Shown here piece by piece: positions 55,683 to 64,000 of a stretch of DNA of 64,000 nucleotides (position 1 is its first letter; every line of letters begins with the position of its first letter). The translations under genes and the position numbers were made by a program. The DNA is taken from NCBI GenBank assembly GCA_039583875.1, contig CM077147.1, forward strand, positions 163,431,866 to 163,495,865, read 5' to 3'. This DNA is from Platanthera guangdongensis (taxonomy: Eukaryota > Streptophyta > Magnoliopsida > Asparagales > Orchidaceae). The notes under the pieces were generated by a model. It did not search any database. It saw nothing but the letters and a program-made list of their open reading frames with translations, and had not been told where the DNA came from.

Positions 55683-56050
55683 GGAAGTTTAAGGTGAAGA
55701 ACCATTGGGCGCGTGTTCTGTTCGACTCCGGCGCTACCCACTCGTTTGTGGCTAGAGCTTTTGTAGAGCGGTATCGGTTGATTCTTGATCAAGTTCATGA
55801 TACCTTCCGCGTCTAGTTCCCTTCTGGTGAATCTGTGTTGTCAGATTTGGGCATTTTGGATTGCCCTGTTTTGTTGGGGGACTTTCTTGTGAAGGCAGAC
55901 TTGAAGATGATTGATCTAGAGGACTTCGATGTTATTCTGGGCATGGACTGGTTGTCTAGGTATGATGCGGTTATTCAGTGCAAAGGGAAGTGCTTGGAAT
56001 TCATCAAGGACAACGGTCAGCCTGGAAGTGTGTATGCCGATCCATGCTAG
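55683..56050 (+). pseudogene. pol: protease of G3
   Basis: Aspartic protease with active site DSGATHSF (about 55722) and the closing motif DVILGMDWL (about 55930). A TAG near 55815 and the TAG at 56048-56050 interrupt the frame. RT follows in a different frame. Confidence 0.82.
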
Positions 56051-56100
56051 GATTCTCCTATCATTTATGCGGTATGTGCTCAGAAGCTGTTTCATTCTGA

Positions 56101-59041
56101 ATGTTTTGCTTTTTAGTCTCGGTGGTTGGGACTGCTGTCAGTGTGCCGCGCTTGGAGGAGATTCCTGTGCATCGTGGTTTCTCTGATGTTTTTCCTGATG
56201 ACCTTACTGGTCTTCCCCCGAAGCGGGATGTTAAGTTTGTGATTGATTTGGAACCGGGTACGCGTCCTATTGCTAAGGCGCCGTATTGGATGGCCCCTCG
56301 TGAGTTGGAGGGGTTGCGAGTCCAGTTAGACGAGTTGTTGGCTAAAGGTTTTATCAGGCTGAGTTCGTCGCCTTGGGGTGCTCCAATTCTATTTGTGAAG
56401 AAGAAGGATGGGTCGATGAGGATGTGCATTGACTATAGGGAGCTGAACAAAGTTACCATTAAGAACAGGTACCCTCTGCCGAGGATCGATGACTTATTTG
56501 ATCAGTTGCGTGGTAGCACGGTATTTTCCAAGATCGATCTTCGTTCAGGCTATCATCAGCTCAGGATCCGTGAGTCGGACATTCCACGGACTACTTTCAG
56601 GTCGAGGCATGGGCATTTCGAATTCCTGGTTATGTCGTTTGGTTTGACCAATGCGCCATCAACATTCATGGATATGATGAACTGGGTGTACAAGGACTTT
56701 CTAGACAAGTTCGTGGTGGTATTCATTAATGATGTGTTGATCTACTCTCGCAGTGCTGAGGAGCATGAGCAGCATCTGCGATTGGTTCTATCTGCTTCGA
56801 GAGACCATCAGTTATTCGCCAAGTTGAGTAAATGTGAATTCTGGTTGTCTCAGGTTTCCTTCCTGGGTCATGTGGTGAACAAGGATGGCATCTCGGTTGA
56901 CCTGGAAAAGATTTCTGCAGTGATGGATTGGCATAGGCCGAGCACACCCAAGGAGATTAGGAGCTTCTTGGGGTTGGCCGGCTATTATAGGAGATTCGTG
57001 GAGGGCTTTTATATACTGGCAGCGCCCTTGACTAAGCTGACGCAGAAGAATGTGGCGTTCATTTGTAACGAGAAATGCGTGGAGGCTTTTCTGGAGCTGA
57101 AGAGCAGGTTGTGTTCTGCTCCTGTTTTGACATTGCCTACGGAGGGCAAGGACTATGATGTTTATGTGGATGCCTCGCATGTTGGGCTCGGAGGTGTGTT
57201 GATGCAAGAAGGGAAGGTGATTGCGTATGGGTCGAGGCAATTGAAGACTCATGAGAGGAACTATCCTACGCATGATCTTGAGTTCGCAGCAGTGATCTTT
57301 GCCCTGAAGCTATGGAGACATTTACTTTATGCTGCCCAGTGCAAGATCTACACCAATCATAAAAGCCTAAAGAATGTCTTCACCTAGAAGGAGCTGAATT
57401 TGTTCCAGCGGCGTTGGTTAGAGTATGTGGCCGATTATGATGTGGATATACAGTATCATCCGGGAAAGGCCAACGTGGTGGCCGACGCCCTGAGCTGGAA
57501 GACAGGGAAGATCTTTAATCTCACCGCCGATCGTTTAGTGGAATAGTTCCTCTTGATGGATATTTTCGTGCGACGCTGTGACATGCAGAGCAGTTTGGCA
57601 GTGGCAGAGCCATCTTGGATTGCACTCACCAGGTTGCACCAGAAGGATGATCCGGATCTTCTGCACTTATACCTCAGGACTGAGAGAGGGGAGTTTCCGG
57701 ATTTTTCTATTGATGATGCGGGTACTTTGAAGTACCGCGACAGATTTTGCATCCCCGCTGTTGGAGACATCAGGGGTATGATTTGCAGAGAGGCTCATGG
57801 GTCCAGTGTTGCCTACCATCCATGATCTACAAAGATGTATCATGAATTGAAGCAGATTGCCTGGTGGTATGGGATGAAGGGAGATATAGCCCGATTTGTT
57901 GCTGAGTGCCACACTTGCAAGCGTGTGAAGGCCGATCATGGAAGGCCTGGTGGCAAGTTGACTCCGTTGGAGATCCCTACTTGAAAGTGGGAAAGTATTT
58001 CTATGGACTTCATTACGGGCTTGCCGAGATCTCCTAGAGGTTTTGATTCTGTTTGGGTTATAGTGGACAGACTGACGAAGTGTGCTCACTTTGTGCCGTA
58101 CAAGATTGATTATCCGATGCAAAAGATAGCGGAGCAGTATTTGAATGAAGTCATTAGGTTGCACGGTGTGCCAGTTAGCATCATTTCGGATCGAGACACC
58201 CGTTTTACATCTCGCTTCTGGAGGAGTCTGCAAGAGGGTTTGGGTACAGATTTGAGGTATTCTACAGCTTACCACCCGCAGAACAATGGTCAGAGTGAGC
58301 GAGTGAACCAGATAGTTGAGGATATGATCAGGTGCTACATCTTGAACCATGGAGGAGCGTGGGATGAGCGTTTGCGGCTTATGGAATTCGCATACAACAA
58401 CAGTTACCAGGCGAGCTTGCAAATGGCTCCGTTTGAAGCCTTGTATGGGAGGCGCTGTAGAACTCCCTTGTTTTGGACCGAGGTCGGTGAGAGGCCTGTG
58501 TTGGTGTCCAGATGCGCTGGAGGAGATTGAAACTGCGGTGAAACTTATTCATGAAAAGCTTCGTATTGCTCAGGAGAGATATGAGAGGAATGCCAACCTG
58601 CGTAGGTCTGACTTGGAATGTTCTGTAGGGGACCTTATGTTTCTTAAGGTTTCCCAGATGGTTGGTGTTAAGAGGTTCGGTAAGAACCCGAAGTTGGATC
58701 CGAGGTATGTGGGTCCGTTTAAGATTGTTGAGCGGATTGGCGTATCAGCTTACAGATTGGATTTGCCAGCAAATTTCTCGGATGTTCATAATGTGTTTCA
58801 TGTAAGCCAATTGCGGAAGTGTGTGCGAAGCAGTGGGCAAGTCTTGGATGATGTACCCCAGTTGGAGCCTAATCTTTCATATGTTGAGGTGTCGGTCCGC
58901 ATCTTGGATACTCAACATCGGGTGTTGCGGACGAAATCTATCCCGATGGTGAAAGTCCTATGGAAGAATCAGGATTTGGAAAGCGCAACTTGGGAGCTAG
59001 AGTTGGCTATGAGGGAGGCTCACCCTCATATTTTCCCTTGA
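56101..59041 (+). pseudogene. pol: pol of G3: RT, RNase H, integrase, chromodomain-like tail
   Basis: Open from 56101 to a TAG at 57385-57387. RT shows [20 protein letters not shown] and [10 protein letters not shown]. The catalytic FIDD reads FIND (codon AAT at 56728-56730), which should abolish activity. RNase H has YTNHKSLK where relatives have YTDHKSLK. Integrase follows with the HHCC finger (57835-57925), MDFITGLP, SDRDTRFTS and the Glu in QSERVNQ. Stops: TAG about 57544, TGA about 57823 and TGA about 57982. A frameshift near 58505 leads into the C-terminal part (58510-59041), with DPRYVGPFKI, VHNVFHVSQLRK and the tail VKVLWKNQ ... SATWELE, ending at TGA. Confidence 0.9.
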
Positions 59042-59062
59042 TTTGTTTGGTACGGTTCCTTT

Positions 59063-60276
59063 CTACAAAGATGTATCATGAATTGAAGCAGATTGCCTGG
59101 TGGTATAGGATGAAGGGAGATATAGCCTGATTTGTTGCTGAGTGCCACACTTGCAAGCGTGTGAGGGCCGATCATGGAAGGCCTGGTGGCAAGTTGACTC
59201 CGTTGGAGATCCCTACTTGGAAGTGGGAAAGTATTTCTATGGACTTCATTACGGGCTTGCAGAGATCTCCTAGAGGTTTTGATTCTGTTTGGGTTATAGT
59301 GGACAGACTGACGAAGTGTGCTCACTTCGTGCCGTACAATATTGATTATCCAATGAAAAAGATAGCAGAGCTGTATCTAAGTGAAGTCATCAGATTACAC
59401 GGTGTGCTAGTTAGCATCATTTCGGATCGAGACTCCCGTTTTACATCTCGCTTCTGGAGGAGTCTGCAAGAGGGTTTGGGAACATATTTGAGTTATTCTA
59501 CAGCTTACCACCCGCAGACCAATGGTCAGACTGAGCGAGTGAACTAGATAGTTGAGGATATGATCAGGTGCTACATCTCAGACAAAGGTGGAGCGTGGGA
59601 TGAGCGTTTGCGGCTTATGGAATTAGCATACAATAACAGTTACCATGAGAGCTTGCAAATGGCTCCGTTTGAGGCTTTGTATGGGAGGCGCTGCAGAACT
59701 CCCTTATTTTGGACCGAGGTCGGTGAGAGGCCTGGGTTGGGACCGGATGCGCTCGAGGAGATGGAAACTGCTGTGAATCTTATTCTAGAAAAGCTTCATA
59801 TTGCTCAGGAGAGATATGAGAAGAACGCCAACCGGCGTAGGTCTGACTTGGAGTTTTCTGTAGGGGACCATGTGTTTCTTAAGGTTTCCCCGATGGTTGG
59901 TGTTAAGAGGTTCGGTAAGAATTGGAAATTGGACCCGAGGTATGTGGGCCCTTTTAAGATTGTTGAACGGATTGGCGTGTCAGCATATTGATTGGATTTG
60001 CCAGCAAATTTCCCAAATATTCATAATGTGTTTCATGTAAGCCAATTGCGGAAGTGTGTGTGATGAAGTGGGCAAGTCTTGGATGCTGTGCCCCAGTTGG
60101 AGCCTAATCTTTCATATGTTGAGGTGTCGGTCCACATCTTGGATACTCAAGATCGGGTGCTGCGGACGAAGTCTATCCCGATGGTGAAAGTTATATGGAA
60201 GAATCAGGATTTGGAAAGCGCGACTTGGGAGCTAGAGTCGGCTATGAGGGAGGTTCACCCTCATCTGTTCCCTTGA
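59063..60276 (+). pseudogene. Second, duplicated integrase C-terminal half in G3
   Basis: A direct repeat of 57827-59041 (offset 1,236 bp) begins at CTACAAAGATG with no start codon. It covers the integrase zinc finger, the whole catalytic core (SDRDSRFTS, QTERVN) and the tail, in one frame. Stops interrupt it near 59545, 59989 and 60061. By eye the copies differ by several per cent, so the duplication is old or joined two diverged templates. It would be untranslated after the first copy's stop. Confidence 0.9.
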
Positions 60277-60368
60277 TTTGATTGGTACGTTTCCTTTCTA
60301 GTACTCTTGTTTGATTACCTTCCTTCTATAGTAGGAGTAGCGTACGTAAAGTTTCGGGACGAAACTTT

Positions 60369-60385
60369 CTTTTAGGGGGAGTGAC
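60369..60385 (+). other. Polypurine tract of G3
   Basis: CTTTTAGGGGGAGTGAC lies directly before the 3' LTR. Confidence 0.8.
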
Positions 60386-63291
60386 TGTAACGCCCCCGAT
60401 TTTTCTGCGATTATTTAATTCTCATTTGGCATTACGTTGACGCGTTTCCGGCATGTGCTGTTTGTTAGAGCGTGGTCTTAGCTCTTTAGGTTCCTTGTGT
60501 GGTTGTTGGTAGCCTTTTTGGCAAGATCCCCTAGCAAGCCGGGTCTGTTTTGGTGACCGGTGAGGCCTCTCGGAGGATGCTTGTGTTTTGGCTTCGGGTA
60601 GTGATAACCCGAGTTTTGTTCGTTGAAAGTTGATTTCGACTTCGTCGTTGCGTTCGTAGCATGGGTATTTAGCTACGGTGTGAATTTCATCGGATTCCGA
60701 GGTGGTTCGGTTTTCGCGTCGTTTCGTGGTATTAATAATAATGATGCAAATGATTAATTATTAAGGTTTGAACGAATCAGTGGCTTTTAGGTGGCGGTTA
60801 AAGTTGATTAGACGTGTCCATGCATATATATATATAAAGCCTTAGACAAAATCGAGACTATTCACTGTCTCCTTCCTTGAATGAGTAACCGCTGCCTGTT
60901 CGAGAGGAAAAAAACCGCGAACCCTGCTACCCTTCTAACGCCGATTCTGGGAGCGTTAGTGGACGGAATTTGATTCCGAAAGCAGATTTGGAGTGCTCTC
61001 GCCTAGACCTTCATTCCTACGGTGCTGTTGCGGCTGGAGCTGAGAGAGAGAGGAAGGGTTGTGCAAGATAACTCGCTGGTATTTAAGGCAAGTGGTGCTC
61101 CTACCCTTGCCAAGTTTTCTTCTCCGTTTCATGGTCTTATTTGCTATAATTTTCCCTGTTTCCTGATATTGATATTTTAATCTGTTTTTCATCAAAAAGC
61201 ATGTGAATCTTAAACCATAATGCCCCTTTATGTTTCTTTTTGCATTATCTCAAGTTCTGAAATTCAAACCTTCTACTGGAGTGTTGTAGTCTTCTTTGTT
61301 TTTATCAAATTGTTCCCTGTTAATCATTCGAATTGTTCCCCGTTAATCTCGGTTTGGGAAGAAATTAGCATATCAGCCCTAGATCTAGTAGCAGTGGGTA
61401 TTCCTACTTAAATTACGAGTAATAGGATTGAATTAGGCTAAGGAGATTGGACGAAAACAAAGTAGGAGGTGCATGATTTTCTGTGCACTCAATACAGCCA
61501 GATCGATGGAAATCGTCGATCTGGGTTCGACGATTATCGTCGAGCTGAGCTCGACGATGTGCCTAAGTTCTGGGCCCGATGAAAATCGTCGAATGGAGTT
61601 CGACGATTCTCTCGTGGCCAGTGTTCGGCGTAAGGAAAATCGTCGAACGGCGTTCGACGATTTTTGCCGTGCCCTTTGTTCGACGTTTTCCTATGGCCTG
61701 CATTTAACGCAAAATCGTCGAACGGAGTTCGACGGATTTCCTGTGGCCTGCGATTAAGGAAAATCATCACACGGCATTCGACGACTTTTCCCGTGACCTG
61801 TGATCGACGAAAGGAAAATCGTCGAACGAAGTTCGACGATTTCCCGTGTCTTGTGATTCGACGAAAATCGTCGAGCTGCATGCAACGATTTTTCTGAGTT
61901 CGACGATATTTCCCGCCCTCGACGAAAAATCATCGAGCTACGTTCGACGATTCCTGTAGGCTGAGTTTTTTTTCTTTTCAGTTACCTTTTTCCCGAGTGA
62001 TTACCTCCGAGGGGGGATGTCTTGTTGGCGTTTCGTTCTTCCTTTGTTTTGAGGGCCGAATCGTGGGTTATTGCAGGTAGTGGTATTTTTAACGCTCTAA
62101 AGGAGCGTGATGTTTTGTGTGCGAGCCGTGGCCGCCACTTTTTAGTCCCAGGTACGGGCTGGGCATTGCTGTGGCCGCCACTCTTTTTATCCCAGGTACG
62201 GGATGGGTTTGTGGTGGTTTTGTGCTGACAGTGAAATTTTATTTTTTGTTGGAACTGTTTTGTTTGGGGCACTGTTTTTGGTCACCAACTCAGGTCCATG
62301 ATGATTTACTACTTCCATTCCTCACAAATTAGGATGTTAGGTGTTTCTTCCTTGTAGAATGTAGCATATTGTGGCAAGTTTTCTTGTCTTTTGCCTTGTA
62401 GCCTCTGCAGGATTTGAGCAGATCTTAGTGTTGTTGCTTGGTACTTTGTGTACTTTTGCTTCTTTGGGTAGTGTTTGTTTTCACTGTCATGTTTACTTAC
62501 CCTCTTTGTTCCATTTTAATTTAATTCCCTAATTCAGATTTTCTTGATTTACTTGCTGAGGTGTTCTTTTCTTTTCTGAATGCCTCAGGTTCTGACTAGT
62601 AGTCGAGTAGACAGCTAGATTTGCTGTGGTGTTTCGGTCATCCCTTAAGTTGTAGGGATCGTTCTCTTACTGTTGTGAGGTAGTTTTACTATTTTCTTAC
62701 AGACATACATACTTGTCAGTGGGTTCGTGTCAGTTTGTTGGCACCCACTGCTAGTTTTACCTCATGAAACTAGATATGTTTCTTTTATTTCTACCTTTTC
62801 TGGAGATAGTCTACTTGCTCTTGGAAAGTTTTATGCTAGGTTGCTAGTTATTTTTAAACCTAAAAACACTACTATAAGTATATCTCATGATCTGCATGTT
62901 TTATAAAACTCATACACTACTTTCCAAGTAACGTAAAAAGATCGTTTTCCTACTTATAATATAATATAAATCTAGAGTCTTGCATAGTATAAGTTGAGCT
63001 CGGGGGTCACTTATGCACTCTCAAAGGATGTCAAAAATAAATAAAGTATTTTCCGTTGCGTATAAGTATAGTTTTAAACCGTGGACTAGATGATCCACCG
63101 AGCCGAGGGATACGGCCCTTAAAATTATATCTGATTTTCTAATCATTAAACTTATGAGATTTTCATAGTCTAGTTAGATGGTGTTCGCCTGAGCGTTGAC
63201 AGTTATCCCCTGCTCGACGTGGTATCACGACGCGTGTTTTTTCTCATACTCTGATACTTCTTGAATTCAGAGAAAAATGCGAGTTGTGACA
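60386..63291 (+). repeat. 3' LTR of G3 (2,906 bp)
   Basis: TGTAACGCCCCCG...GTTGTGACA. It contains an extra partial duplication (AATTGTTCCC words, about 61308-61345) compared with the 5' LTR, which explains the length difference. TATA at 60824-60838. Confidence 0.95.
61493..61960. repeat. TCGTCGAAC...GTTCGACGA hairpin array in G3 3' LTR
   Basis: Counterpart of 51883-52343 with the same unit order and scattered substitutions, many of them at CpG. Confidence 0.9.
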
Positions 63292-63296
63292 GTGAA

Positions 63297-63513
63297 GGAT
63301 CCAGCTCAAGTGATTGTGAATGATCGTGTACCGATCGAATTCTGGCAAACGATGAAGGTTAGGCTCATTTGAATCGAGGATAAATCGGTTAAGCAACTGT
63401 GGAACAAGACAATCGGGATGGTCAAGGTCCAGTGGGATAACTGTGGCCATGAAGAGCTGACATGGTAGCAGGAGCAGACCATGCGTGCGGAATATCCCGA
63501 GTTGTTTAACTAA
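63297..63513 (+). pseudogene. pol: pol of G2, integrase tail after the G3 insertion
   Basis: Continues the integrase C-terminus of G2: a KDPAQV-like start and a chromodomain-like tail (VKVQWDNCGHEELTW). It has in-frame TGA (about 63370) and TAG (about 63467) stops and ends at TAA 63511-63513. Very similar to the last 60 codons of G1 pol. Confidence 0.85.
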
Positions 63514-63620
63514 AAGTTTGTAACATTTGGTTTTGTTGAGTAGAAACTATTTATTGTAATAAAGATGTTACTAGTTACTGTGTTCTGGTGCCATATGCAA
63601 ATTTCGGGACGAAAGTTTTC

Positions 63621-63631
63621 TAAGGGGGGAT
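63621..63631 (+). other. Polypurine tract of G2
   Basis: TAAGGGGGGAT directly before the 3' LTR, in the same place as in G1. Confidence 0.8.
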
Positions 63632-64000
63632 TATAACACCACAAAAAGGCGTAGTGGTCATTAGTGGCTAACGCGTCGCGATAGTCTTATCGTAGGCGGT
63701 AGCTCAGTGATTTAAAAGACATAGCGCTCGGGTTGGGTAAACCTAAGCTAGCGTTTTGCGGTAGCCACTAAACGCTTCGACCACTCAATGCTTTTGACCA
63801 CTCAATGCTTTTGAGCACTCAACACTGTCGAACAATCATCGAGTGCGCTAACACCAGGTGGTAGGAGATACCGCGCTGAGCTAACCGCTCGACGAACGTT
63901 GATCGGTTAAAAGTGTTATCGCGGGGCGCTAGCTATGATTGCGACGCCGACTGTTCAAAGCGGTTACCGCCTAAGTTACCGCGTGGCGGTAGTAGTTACC
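63632..64000 (+). repeat. 3' LTR of G2, start only
   Basis: Matches 31133-31500 of the 5' LTR, including the TCGAACAATCATCGAG and TACCGC/GCGGTA words. It continues beyond the window. Confidence 0.88.

Larger units (their letters stand above)
50787..63291 (+). mobile_element. G3: Ty3/gypsy Tekay/Del-like chromovirus, complete, in G2 pol
   Basis: 12,505 bp with LTRs of 2,885 and 2,906 bp and a GTGAA duplication. It has a PBS, a structured leader, gag, a GT-AG interruption, PR-RT-RH-INT with a chromodomain-like tail, a direct duplication of the last 1.2 kb of integrase, and a PPT. The family differs from G1/G2 in LTR and protein. By eye the LTRs differ by several per cent. Confidence 0.95.
31133..64000 (+). 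mobile_element. G2: Ty3/gypsy Tekay/Del-like element, host of C3 and G3, cut by window end
   Basis: The 5' LTR, leader, gag, pol, PPT and start of the 3' LTR can be followed as four segments: 31133-33289, 46402-50786, 63297-63631 and 63632-64000. C3 and G3 lie between them, each bracketed by its own 5-bp duplication. The proteins are close to those of G1 but much more damaged. The 3' LTR runs out of the window, so its own target duplication cannot be checked. Confidence 0.9.

Noticed and set aside
57667..58422. 251-codon antisense frame in G3
   Set aside because: Mirror of the integrase coding strand; the sense strand has the conserved D,D-E motifs.

Overview
This window looks like intergenic nuclear DNA of a flowering plant. 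I can support no host gene in it. Almost all of it is LTR retrotransposons, many inserted inside one another. The lineages named here (Tekay/Del-like Ty3-gypsy chromoviruses, SIRE/Maximus-like and TNT1-94-like Copia, a Tat/Ogre-like LTR) are typical of angiosperms and are assigned by resemblance only. The species cannot be named from the sequence.

Layout: (a) 1-997 and 19083 to about 21.8 kb are the two halves of an older unit, probably the 3' end and 3' LTR of a Tat/Ogre-like element (T0). (b) Tekay-like G1 (998-19077, + strand, TSD AAATA) split T0. (c) Copia element C1 (9787-17932, - strand, TSD GGGTG) then landed in the 3' LTR of G1. (d) About 21.9-29.44 kb is SIRE-like Copia C2 (- strand), which has lost its 3' LTR. 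(e) 29.44-31.13 kb holds small scraps: an unidentified open fragment, a gypsy 5' LTR with its PBS, and an inverted gypsy RT fragment. (f) 31133 to beyond the window end is Tekay-like G2 (+), broken by two later arrivals: SIRE-like C3 (33290-46396, TSD CATAT) in its leader and Tekay-like G3 (50787-63291, TSD GTGAA) in the 3' end of its pol. All four complete insertions have 5-bp target duplications that can be read directly.

Every polyprotein carries stops or frameshifts. C1 is nearest to intact, with 1,312 codons and two nonsense codons.

Four signals go beyond routine annotation. (1) Arrays of TCGA-centred dyads (TCGACGA/TCGTCGA, or GTGTCGACAC) lie in the LTRs of seven otherwise unrelated families. 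(2) In both SIRE-like elements the same kind of array, followed by a TATA-like box, sits between pol and the extra downstream ORF. It reproduces the layout of the LTR promoter and looks like an internal promoter. (3) All three Tekay-like elements have a GT-AG-type interruption (donor lost in one) exactly between gag and protease. Retained, it stops translation after Gag; removed, it gives Gag-Pol in frame. (4) The G3 leader has three tandem hairpins with a conserved 12-nt loop and covarying stems.
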